DNA from: Litsea cubeba
Lineage: Eukaryota > Streptophyta > Magnoliopsida > Laurales > Lauraceae
NCBI GenBank assembly: GCA_012931725.1
Contig: CM022951.1
Coordinates: forward strand, 69,267,992-69,331,991
Reading direction: 5' to 3'
Length of the DNA: 64,000 bases
Below the pieces are notes generated by a model. It had not been told where the DNA came from and made no database searches. It saw only the letters and a list, made by a program, of their open reading frames with translations. Of the stretch, positions 24,849 through 37,600 are shown in pieces. Within the stretch, counting starts at the first letter, position 1; each line of letters opens with the position of its first letter. A program made the translations under genes and the position numbers.

Positions 24849-24991
24849 GGAATAGTGTATTCAAATTCATGTTATAGACATGATAAAAGTTTTATCAAGG
24901 TTGTCGTCCTAACGCAATCCTCCTCCATTATCCATGCATGGGTCCACAGTAAAGTAGCTTTAAAATAAATATTTTTACTATATAAGCAAGG

Positions 24992-25395
24992 TGTTATGTA
25001 CCTAACCAATACACCAAAAACTTTAGGATTGATGGAACGCGTCAAATTAAGTCTTATAATTATTTAGGACCGTAACATACCACCACGCTTAATTCTGCGG
25101 CCGACGTCCTAGCAGCTTTCACTCTTGTGGCAGGTAACCTTTTTTCCCTCTTAGGATGACTCACACTCTACTCCAAGCCCTCTCCGTGGCGGCTTTCACT
25201 CTGGCGGTAGGCAGCCATTTTCTCTATTTTTTTTAGACGGCTCTTACTCTACTCCAGGTAGCCCTTTCCGTGACTCGAACCCGAGACGTGGAGGTTGACT
25301 CTAATACCAAATGTTGTACCTAACTAATACGCCAAAAGCTCCAGGACTTATGGAACGCATCAAATTAAGTCTTATAACCATTTAGGACCGTAACA
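24992..25395 (-). mobile_element. TRIM (terminal-repeat retrotransposon in miniature), complete
   Basis: Two direct repeats of about 85 bp (24992-25077 and 25312-25395) begin TGTTACGGTCCTAAAT and end GGTACATAACA or GGTACAACA on the minus strand, i.e. TG...CA LTR ends. Right after the 5' LTR (minus sense) is TTTGGTATTAGAGTC at about 25311-25297, one substitution from the TGGTATCAGAG primer-binding site for initiator tRNA-Met. A purine-rich GTGGTGG precedes the 3' LTR. The interior is about 234 bp with no coding capacity. Flanks CAAGG and CGAGG agree at 4 of 5 bases, as expected for a 5-bp target duplication. Confidence 0.88.
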
Positions 25396-28300
25396 CGAGG
25401 CTTTTGAAATGACATTATGATTCAAGCTTTTGTGCAATATGATCTAAGGTTTTAGACTCTTCAAATATATTTCTTATATTGCACTTCCATTGTTGGTTAC
25501 TTGGTTTTGCACCTATAATCTCCAATTGAAACATATCTGGATTTGAATTTGAGATATTTTTGGATCTAAATAGACGGGTCTTGAATCCAAAACCATCCAA
25601 ATATAGTACCAAATTTCTTTAACACTGAATAGAAAGGTTCATATATCCTTTTGGACCAGACACTTTGGACATTTAGATAGTAAGATGCCACTTAGCATTC
25701 ATAGATTAGGTGGTAATTAATGCTATAATTATTGGCTAAGATTTCTATGCTGGTTGAAGTGGAAGGCCCCATCATACCAACTATCTTGACTTCTACCTTC
25801 AGGTACTTTCAAGCACTCTTACCTTTGATGCATACATTCGTTCAGAAATTTAAAGTCATAACTTGATTTGGGTACTATTTTACATGTAGAGGTTAACGTA
25901 CATACTCCAAAAACCTACCTATTACTTGTGCAAAATTGGTTATAGCAGATAAAGAAGGCTTGAGAAATCCTATTCTTTTCACATTTTGGGTGACTGTTAA
26001 TCTATTTTTTTTAATACATGATTCCAATATTGTTAATGCCCATGAACCTGTAATTAACATACAGTTTCTTAAGGAGGATAAGTCTTAAGTCCCCATGAGT
26101 AAAAGTCAAAGATGTCAATATGATCAAAGCCTTACTGGAATCAGGAAAGGCTGTTAGGAACTAAAGAGACAACAAGTCCAAGCTTTGACTTGATTAACCT
26201 AATTCCCATCATAAGAAAGTTCTAAAAAGTTTGGTTTAAAGTGAATGTCATCTTCCACTTTAATAATGAGATCATGCTCCCACTTTCTAAAATTCTTGTG
26301 GTTGGTCTACTGATCCCAAATCGAAGTGCTCCATATGATTCGATACTTATCCCAAGCTTACTCAAGTCGAAGTACACCCACTCATTGGATTGATCACATG
26401 AAAATTATAATTTATTTTATTGGAGTTAATCATGTATTTAAGATGTAATTAATCCAATGATGCCTTTCATTCTCAGCAGCTTAGACACATGAATAGGAGG
26501 GAACTTACTTCACTTTTAGGAGTTGGACCAAGCTAAATGGACAATATTTTTTAAAAAAAATATTGTTTTCCCATATTAGTATATTATGAATTCATACTAT
26601 TGAATAGAAAGCAAAAAAAAAAAAAAAAAATCCACCACAAAAAAAAAAAGAATAGAAAGCAAAATAGGCCTGCTTTATGGCTCAATTGATTCTAATTATG
26701 TAAGTAAAACAACTTTGGTTCTGAAAAAATTGGAACAACTCTAGTTTTTGTGTTGCCTGCATCTATGTCATTCTACCCATCTTTGGCCAAATGTAGGGTA
26801 GAGAACCAACCTCTAACCTGACCCTCAAATAGCTCTATAACTTTGCTTTGAATTACACATGGGTCAATTGCAGCTGATGAAATCCTAATGGACAATTAAA
26901 CAGGTCAAACATGGATTGACCCATCTAGTTAGGTATTCGGTTATCCGAGAAGTCTCTGGTTCTGAATAAAGTAGGTTTGGAGCCTACAATGGTTCCTGGA
27001 GATGCTGGCCCGCGCTAAATCCAAACCCAATTATCAATCAAGCTTAAACAAGCCTAAATCAATTTGTGTTAGGCCCATTCTGGTATCTGTGTAATCAGAT
27101 CACACAACGCCCCAACCAACAAAGTAACACTTTAATCATTCTCCAATTATGCTTTTTGTTATTATTATATCATCATAATCAAGGACAGTACACCATTATG
27201 CAGTAGATAGCTAGCTGTTCATGGCCCTCAAGAACCACCTCTTGATGATTATGCGAATACCTTTGGATGGTGCTGAATAGACAAACCACCAAACAGTGAT
27301 TCGTCTTGCAACCTTTTTCTTCCTACTCATAAATATGTGTGAATGAAAAGGCAGCGAATCTTTTTAAGCCCCCTGTTCTTTCTATTAATTTAGAAAAGCC
27401 CATGAGATTTTGAACTTTTTAAACCATTCCTGAAACTTAAAAATATTTTTTACTAGTCCATGAAATCATAGCAGTCACCTGCAATCTGTTCAAGTTGACC
27501 ACTTGCCCCCTAGATATAATCTCAGCTAAACCTAACCTAGGGTGCAAAATGCAAATAGCTCCACGACCTCGTTTTTGTCGAGAATTGTTTTTATTATTTA
27601 TTATTTATCTTTTTTTTTTTTTTACAGATAACACTCTTAGGGAAATTTAAAATTGGTATTAAAAAGTTTTTAATCTTTTCTAAATACTTTTAAAATGTGC
27701 CTTGACTATCTCAAACTTGGATCCACGGTCAAGACAAACTCAGGTATGAAGTATGCAAAAGATGGATGATGATTAAAGAAGATGTTGGTTTTAATTGGGT
27801 TACCATAAATTATGAGAGCAAATCATAGCATTAGTCTAGGGTACTTAGAAATGTTTTCAAATAATAGGGGTGATTTAAGAATTAGAAATCTCTCAGGGGC
27901 TTTTCACTTAGAAGAACATACAATCTCTTTCATGAAAAATCCCAAAAACAAGTTTGAAAAAAAAAAAAAAAAAAAGGGTTGTTCTCAAGTCATTATCAAT
28001 GCTGGATGAAATCTGAACACAGATATGCTCCTGTCATCTTATAATAAAATTAAAAGAGGTTATGAAAGAATTAGCCTAATTAAACCATCAACCAATGGTT
28101 TGACTTTGATAAAGTAGATCCTTGGCTTCAATCTTTCCTCCATTGACTTCGATAGACCACCTACAAAAAATTTCCCTTATTTATCAAGAACCATTGTTGA
28201 CCACTGTTTAATGCCAAAATCATCCAATGGTACCAAAGAATAGAGTCTGGGTATAAGGTCTATTAGTCAGGCCAGGGTCAATTCAAGCCCGGACCTTTTA

Positions 28301-28645
28301 GTAACTAGGTGTTATGTTTAAGCTAAGCTCCAAACCATGGACCCAAGTTGGCCCAGCCCATGAACACCATGATTTAGTGTATGTATCAAGATTATGTTGC
28401 CTTCATTTTTGCCCAAAGAACCATCAGTATTAAGATCTTCCCTGGCCTGCAGTGCAAGCAAAACAATAATTGATCTCGGCGGCATATCTTCAGGCCTTTA
28501 AAAGTTTGACAGTGAGAATTCATAAAATTCAATACAACACCTAAGTTTCTACTGGACTTGCGGATACAACTGAGGAATAAAAATCTAGGTTCTAATTGGC
28601 AGCTTTAAAAGTCGAGCTGTTCGAAATGTACATTACAATAGGAAA
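25396..28645. other. Gene-free AT-rich stretch below the amidohydrolase gene
   Basis: No ORF with recognisable similarity. Poly(A)/poly(T) runs occur at 26611-26650, 27609-27624 and 27957-27976. The last 100-200 bases before 28646 are probably the 3' UTR of the ureidoglycolate amidohydrolase gene. I see nothing else. Confidence 0.6.
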
Positions 28646-31600
28646 TCAATCGAGAGATAATTTTGCCATGGTCATTGCTAGCACCTTGACACCATTAGCA
28701 ATGTCCTCGATTGAGGAATACTCTTCAGGCTTATGACTATAACCTGCAGAAATCCATAAACACATGACACATGTATCTAGAACTAGTTCCATGGAAAAAC
28801 ATAATGAAGTGGTTAGAGAGTAAATTTATATGCATGTATGCAGAGCTGTTCGTTGACTTTTATCTTAAGATAAGCATACAGTGATCATGAAATTCCTAGT
28901 CTAATAATCATTTAATCTGAATCCATTGAAGAGGACAATCTGGCAAGGAGAAAAGTTGGGGGCAGGGGGAGGCAGCAAAAAGCTACATAGGTGCTCTAGG
29001 AAAGAGCCCATGTTTGACTTGAAGTAACCGTTTCAAATTAGTAAATGCATTTATGGGAATATGATACTCTCTTGGGAAATTAACACTGCAAGAGATAAGA
29101 ATATGAGTGCAAACTTCAAACCTTTATAGCATGGAATGAAGATCATGCCCATTGGAGATATTCTGCAGCAAAAACACATTGCACAGTTAAGGTTTCAGCA
29201 TGATTGAAACACAAGCTGAAGAAGAACCAATATCTATCAATAAACTATATTTTTAGTGAAGTTTAGCATGCCAATAGTTGAGTATAATACACAAGCCTCC
29301 TAGAAAAGGAGTTGGAACACAATAATAAGAGGAGAAAGTATGTTTTTTTTTCTCAACAAAGAAAAAAAGGGAATTTTCTCTCCTGCAGAAGAAGTTATAA
29401 TTGAACTTCAGCTTGAGGGAAGCAACCTACACCTCATTTCATTCTTCACCATTTATTGTTTAAGAATTATAAATCCATTTGGAATGCATCTTAGTTACAT
29501 ATTGAAATTAAAAAAGAAAAAGAAAAAAGAAAAAAAGACAAGTAAATAATATCCAAGTCCTCAGAAACTTTTATGCTCAGATAAATGAAACTAATCCTTT
29601 CTTATCAGCTAAATGAAAGTAGTACTCTGTTAGGGCTCATTTGTTTCCATGAAATCAAATACATAGGAACGCGTGGTCAAATGGACTCTAGCAAAGGATT
29701 ATTAAAGACGTGAAAGGTGAAGAATATAAAGTGGAGACGTAGATGGGACATTGACTTTCTTAGGATTTAAATTACCAGTGTGGTGTTGGTTGGGTATTCA
29801 TTTTCCTTCTCCCCTGGATTTATTTTCCAGTAAGTGGGAGATTATTTGATCGTCATTTTTGGATAATCTCATTCGTTTCTTCAATATGAATAACTTTTAG
29901 ATATATATGTCTTAGAATCCCTTGAAACTCGATGACATTAAATAAAAAAGAGAGGGTGGGGTCCTTACAGATAATGGGAAAGAAAGATACTTAATCTCAG
30001 TACTACAAGAAAAATTATATTTGAAGTACGTTCATTCCCTGGAGATATCAATAGTCCAAACAGTAAAATAATAACAATAATAAAGTTTTTCTTTTTACCT
30101 GGCCATGAACAATGAATCATGATAGGCTCTGCTAATCATCAGCTTGTGGCTAAGATTCAGCTGTTGTGATGCAAATTCCATTGCCTTGATTACTGTTTTG
30201 TCTGATGTGGCTGGTGGATCCTGATTCACTATCTTAAAGTCTGATAGCTTAACCCTGCGGTTCTTAGCTATTGCAATAGCAGATTGATGAATCCTCTCAA
30301 TGACAGTGTTTCTCCTCTTCTCATCTATGTCTCTTGTGTCTGGAAAAAAAGCACCGTGTTATTTCTGAGAGATAACTTAGCCTGTTCTTTGCAATGGCAA
30401 ATTTTTTTCTTCACCTTATTTGGTAGCATGACTCGAACCCAAGAGAATGAGCATCTCCCAACTATACGTATCCAAGAGAAATGAACAACAAAAATTAAAA
30501 TGGTAAAAAAACAGACAAAAGGAGGACGTCTGTTTGGTCAGTAGGTGATTGGAAGAAGTATGATTATTTCATTTTAAATTATGATTATTTCATTTTAAAT
30601 TCTGCTGCACCGTACATTAATGTGTTTGCGTTGCGTGTGATATAATGGATTTAAACAATCAAATAAAAATGTTCTCTTCATGAATTAAAAGCAATACAAT
30701 GCACTCACATGAACAACTGTATGTTTATATTCCCAAAATCTTGTTTTTGAATAGATATGTATTAAATACATACGGTAGAAATTCCATAAGAATAAAGTCC
30801 AATGCATAGTTACTGCTACCAGTAACATTATTTAAGGGTGGGAAAGATGTTTGCACATAAGCACGTTTGGGGACAGAAATGATGCTGTGGGAGAAGGGGA
30901 TGAGGGTAAGAAACCTCAAAATCTTACTCGCAAAATCCTATCAGAAATTATCTGAATGTGCAATTGACTCCTGTATTACTCTCTGTAGCTTGTTTAAGGC
31001 TAACAACTAAAAGAAGCCATCTCTACAGCAGGAAACCCCTAAAATCAATCCAAATCCCCATGAAACCTATCCAAATGTTCTCCCATGTGTTCGTAGTTGA
31101 TGCGGATCGGGATACCAGACGCGACGCGGGGCCGGTAAAGATGGAGGGACTAGAGATGGAGGGTGGATGGGGTAGGTCAGACTTCACACCTGAAAATCTT
31201 GGCCTCACGCCAAACTCCAATCACTAGAGGCAAATTTCCCATCGCAGGAGGAAGAAGAGAGCAAGAGCACAATATTTTTATCATTCATCAAATCTGAAGC
31301 CAATGAGGCATTACATCACTTACATAGAGACTAATCTCGACCATAGAAACAGTTAATGGTCAAGATTAAAACACTTAAATAAAATTTATGGACCCTACTT
31401 GCATAACTTAACAAACTCCAAATAATTAAGTAAATAAAGCAAATTAAATTAGTGGGCCTATGGACCAGACTGACTGGGCCCAAAGGACTGGTCGGCCCAT
31501 GGGATCGCGGGCCTGTCCTGCATGAATAGTCCAATCCCAACTGCTTCCTAAATGTTTCCCATGTGGTTCATAGTCTGCTTTTCAATTGCTTCTCAAATAT

Positions 31601-34600
31601 CTCTCATGCATTTCTTTGTTTTCTTCCCCTTCATTTCTCAGGCTTCACCTATTTTTTAAGACCCCATTTTTTTTAATATTATTTTTTAAGACCCCATTTC
31701 CAGCTTCATTTCTCAAATTCATCTTTCATTGCCCCTTCCCTTTGAACTGTGGTCCACTGTACTCTTAACTACTGCACATCCACAAGAAGATCAAAATTAG
31801 AGCTTTATGGAAGCTTAGTTCCAGTGGTCAAAAAGTTTTGATCCTTTTTTGCTAATGGTAACATGACTCAAGCAACAGCTGTGCTACAGACCCTTGACTA
31901 GCCAAACAGTTCTAGTTAAAACATGATGGGGACATCATGCCTAATTCCCCCAATTCCTTCAAGGTCTACCAAAGGAGGAAGCGTAGGGTGGCGGATCAAG
32001 CTATGATGTGGATGGATGATGTGTATCATGACTTTGCTCGCCAAGATGACATAAATCCACCGTTGGATTACCATTACGATGATATCCAACGGTTGGATTT
32101 TGGCGGATCTACCATTTGAAGGAGAGAAGGCCCCATGTGTGCAATCACATAGAAGGCCCGGATCCTACCCATTCATCTGAGAGGGACCTTTACTGCAGGA
32201 CATCAAGCCTGTTTTGGAATCAATTACTGATTTTCCCATTAGATTGTAATATTTACCAATATGAATGGTGTGTTTAAAGTTCATATTAATTTTAGTTCTA
32301 AATCTGATCTCATCATACCATATTAGGTTAGATTTCATTTTGTCCTGCATCAAAACATCAATTCATATAGAAGATTATACAAATCTTAGGTTCCATCAGG
32401 ATATCACCCTAATTGCTAGAATATAATGGCGGAAAAATTGATGATGATACAATTTTAGAATTCTTAGGACAAGAAACTCAGTTCATCTGGCAGCTCATAA
32501 ATCTTAGGGACAATTGTTAAGTGGTATTTCAAACTGGAATTCACACCGTTTGGGAATTCCAAGTTCCTGTCAGACCTTGTCTTCTTGAATTCTCCAAATT
32601 TCTCTACTTGAAGGAAAAACATGGCATCACGATTGCAACGGTAAAAATGGGTGAAGTATCCTTGGAATACTCCAAATCTAGAATTAGGTATGCTATTTTG
32701 AGATTAGCATTAAAGGAGGCAGAACTTGAGAGGTTTTGAAATTCACCAGGCAAGGATTCCTCAAATTAATGCAATAACAGACCCTTCGCATTTGACGCAC
32801 TGCAAATGGCAAGAAATCTGAATATTTTGGAACGATCGATGGTAATCCATTTGCTATGCATTTGGGACATTAGGGAAATGCAAAACAACTTCCAAGTGAG
32901 AGATGGGTTTACTGCCTTCTACACTCCATGAAAATTGCCACTCCACAAGTAGGTCGCAACTGCTCTGGGACAAGCAAAAGTTGTCCAAGTTCAGCCAGCT
33001 TGGTTATTAAGAATAATATTCAGGCTCAGGCATAGCTTACGGAAGTCAAGCCCAACTTGGTAATTTTCTATTCCAACCAGCTCATTTATTAGTTAGGCCG
33101 AAAATGTCAATGTCCTGACCTGAACCTAACTTGTTAATGTAAGAGTTCGAGTTGGGTTGAGTCCAGGTCAAAAAGAAAAAAATGAACTCAAATAGAACCC
33201 AGATCATATTCAACCCAAAAACAAGCAAAAATAAAATGGTCAATTAAAACCTAAATTACTAGGTTGGGTTCGGATCGGGTTGGCAGGTCAAGTCAAGAAT
33301 TTCCGCCCCTAATATTACTTACAACAGTGTAACAAATAAATGCCTGGCTAAACTAAGTCATTGAAAGTAAGCAATTAATCTCACAAAACCTTATTAAGTG
33401 AAGAGAAGAGAAGAGGCATACCAATTTCTAGATGTGATTTACTCGGGATGCTATTGATTGCCCCAGGATGCAACTCCATAATCCCTACCATAAATGAGAA
33501 TATTAATAATAAAAAGAAAAGGATTATCATTAAAAGATGATAACATAAGTGGAATTACAGAGGAGAGTTTAAGAAGCCAGTTCCACTTTCCAATTGTTAA
33601 AAGTGGTGCATTTTACTAAAGCATTCATTAAGGAATAAAAGTTGCCAAAAATTTTCCATATAATGCAGCACGCTACAAACAAAATTTTAGTCCTGTTTAC
33701 AAATGTGCTCAATATAACTTGATGCACCTTGCTACCTTATAATTTTATTATTGTTGTAAAAACTCATTGATCACATAGGACAGAATCCTATGACAAATAT
33801 TGGCATACCTACAGTACCAACGGTGTCCACTGATCCAGAGTCTAACACATGCTTCTCAACAGCAAGTGCCAACTCTGCAGCCGCCAATCCTGCATCATTT
33901 CTGTTGACAATAATGCAATGAAAAGTTATGGGTGTTGACGGCAACGGAAAGTCGTATTTTGTTCAAAACTTCAGATTAAGAAGAATCATCAGACAAAATA
34001 ACTTCAGGTTACTAAGTTAGTACCACCAAGTAGCTGGAATGCACTAAACATGGCATCCTAAGTGAGGCTTCAAGGTGTGACAAATGTATAGATATCAAAT
34101 GCAAAAATAAATGCACGAAGCCCAGTGTATAATTTTCAACCATCATTCGATTATGAAGAGGACATGGATGGAAGTTGTAACAATAGATCTGAAGAAGTGC
34201 AACCCATACCCAAGGATTTGGGCCAGGATAGATCAGAATGGAGAAACATAATTCATGCAACCAACCCCAACATAGTAGGGACAAGGCCTTGATGATGATG
34301 ATGATGAAATGCCCTAAGATTGCACAAACTTGAAGCACAGGAAGGCAGATGCTGTAAGTTGTTTCAAGAAGAACCCTCTTAAGTGAAGGCCAAAAGGAAT
34401 CTATGCACAGCAGCAATATGACCTAACAAAGGAATGGCTGACAGGCTGCAGCAGGGAGCAGGTGCAACGTCCGTTCTCCAAAGCTTAGCATTGATGGAGC
34501 AAATAATCCTCAACACAACTCCATGCACACTACTTCAATAGAACTAGCAATCAAAACCTTCACCCTAGCAATAATCATGATTTGGCCCACATCATAGTTC

Positions 34601-37600
34601 GGAATGCACCTGACTGATTTTCAGTGTTGGGTTTATCACTAAAAATCTGTATTTATCTAATGATGAAGAAAATTTGGACCCCTTAAAATGGACGGTCACA
34701 ATTTTTTTATTTGGAAGAAAAAATAGTCACAAATTTTTAAAGGAGCTGATTCCCCCCCACCCCCCAAAATTCTCTCGATGGCCCCCTAAAATTTCATTAT
34801 GGTTACTTTCATTCAGCCTGGTTTCTTCTAAAAAAATTGCACCATATATGTAATGTAAAAAGTTAATATTGTCTCAAAACACATAAGTTTTGCTGTTCAA
34901 GAAAAGAAATAGAGATGAACCTGGATGGCATCAGCACTGCTCCAGCATGGCCTCCATTGCCTTCAAAATCCACCTTGATACTAGCAGGGGCAGCAATAGC
35001 AGTTACAATACCAATAGAAACACCTGGATGACAGATTTTTCCATTGACAAGGATTAAAAACTGCAAGGAAGACCTGTCTAAAAATATTGCAAGAAGTGCT
35101 TCAAGTGTGAGAATAAGCATACCTTCATCTTCTAGGATGGGACCCTGCTCAATGTGCAACTCTACAAATGCAGAATAACTTCCCTTCTTCATAAAAACAC
35201 TAGATAAGTCCTCTTGATCTTTCGAGTAACCAGCAGATCTTGCAGCATCAAAGAAGGATATATTTTGACCATCAACTGTCTCTTTGAGAGCTCTTACAAG
35301 TGGCTCGCTCCCAGCCATTAAGCGGCTGCACGGTGGAGCTAATATTTAGAAATCTTAAGGCTTGAGCAAAATGTAGATATGGTGATTCATATGTCCTTGT
35401 GGTAAAAACAAAGCAAGCATTAGGGTGCATTTGGATCAATTCTAATATTAAAAAGTTTAAATATTCAGAAGAACTGGTCAGTGGTCACTCATTCTGCTGT
35501 TTTTTTGGGTAGTGCTGATATTAGAGAACTTTATATTGGCATCTTTGGCCACCACAGCAATTTGGGATTAAAAGATGAAAAATACCTTGTGACTTAATAC
35601 GGTTTCCACCTTCCAATCTGCCTTAAAACACTACGAATTGGATAGATGATTCAAACCAATACAAGTTGGTGTACATCCAAATTGCTTATTTACTGTTCAT
35701 GATATCACATTCAATTTCTGTGGATAGGAAACAATAGCAAACAACTACTCATGTATTATATAAATTAAAGATAATAGATGAAAATGGAAACATAGTAACC
35801 AATCTGCATATCTTTTAAGCTTAATTTATGTCATACTGTTTCTAGAAGATCCGAGTTCCTACCTTCCTAAGCAGCTGATCCCAAAACGAGTAGGCTCCTC
35901 TGATGTGAACATAATAACCTCCAATGATCTTTTAGGCTTGAAACCAGATCTGTTAGCATAACAAGGTCAGACTATGGCTTGTGTATACTAGTACTCTGTG
36001 CTAAATCACAATTAGCAGCTGCATGTTTCTTAGAGACAACATAGTTTTCATTCATACAACTAACATTGAGATCAATCCAAAACTTGCCCTAAATGCATGC
36101 ACAGTATTCTTATTCACAATAAGCATAAAATTGAATAGCATTAGAAAACTAAATATGCAGGTGCCTCTTGGTGGGATGATTTGCAGATTATCAAAAATTA
36201 AGTATGACACAAATTTCTCAGTCTTAGAAATGCTGAATGAATGACCCTGCAGTATTATGTGGCGAGAGAGAGAGAGAGAGAATGGAAATTCTTAATGGTG
36301 AAAGGGGATTGCATGTGGTTATTGTTTTTCGGAAGGCTGGCATGACAGATTTCCAACGGGTTTAGCGGGGCTCAAACCCAGGTACTCCCCTATGGGGTGG
36401 ATGCTCCCACCACTGAGATATAAATGTTAATTTGATATCTGAGTTTCTATAGTATCATTATGATGACAGAATTTACATATATATATATATATATATATTC
36501 CTCCTTGAATGAAAACCTTATTAATTGGAAAGCCAAAAAACAGTATAGGAGAACTGTACCAACATCAAGACGCAAAAGGCCAAGAAACAAACTCCAACAT
36601 GAATAGGAGTTAATCCATATGAAGAAGAGAGGGGGAAAAAATGAATATCAGTTAACGAAGAATTATCAAAAAGAAGTTTCGAACCTTATATTCTGACATA
36701 ACAAAGGCACAAAGTCCAAGTTGCATACCTTTTCAGTGCATTAATTGCCTCTAATGCACCCAAAACCCCCACTACTCCATCATATTTCCCAGAGTAAGGA
36801 ATGGCATCAACATGAGAACCTGTTGCAACAGGTGGAAGCTCTGCCTCAGAGCCTTCCCTACAGAAAAAAATTGAAAGAAAAAATCATTAACTTGAGATTT
36901 TATGGATGCTTCAGCACCTATAGCTATTACATGCTAACAAGTCAATATAGACAAGTACCCCCACCCAAAAGAAAGTGATGTCATGATAATTTTCGGGCTT
37001 AATAAAGTTGAAAATTTTAGAATCTGAAATAATGTCCAGTTGTGCAGAGGGAAAGAGTAATCAGATAAGTCAGGAACACACAAGATTGTCAAAAATAAAA
37101 TGCATACACAAAATATCCAGCATGTCTTTGTCTATTTGAAAACAATATGTATACACAGTCTCCTAGAAGTAAAAGATTTCTAATTGAAGAATAATTGACA
37201 TGAATGAGAAGAAAAGAAGAGGGCCCATAATCATGTAGAATATTTTAATTAACAGTGACAGAAATGACTCAAATAAGAACTAAACAGACATATTGACACA
37301 ATCAAATTACTGCATTCCCCGTGCTACTAGAGTTACAAAGATTATGATATCAAGCACCATTAGTCAAAAGTAAATATGAGGGAACCAAAGTATCATAAAT
37401 TCCCCATGCTACTAGAGTCACAAAGATTATGCTATCAAGCACCATTAGTCAAAAGTATATATGAGGGAACCAAAGTATCCTAAATTCATACTCTACATAT
37501 CGTGCCAGCATCTAATATACCTACAGAACTCAAAAAGTAGCTCTCCCACGATATAAGGAAATAGACAACCCTATAATTAGAGAGTGGACTTAAAACTCAC

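Noticed and set aside
31095..31560. LTR fragment in intron 9 of the amidohydrolase gene
   Set aside because: Wording resembles LTR tails, but there are no paired ends, primer site or target duplication.
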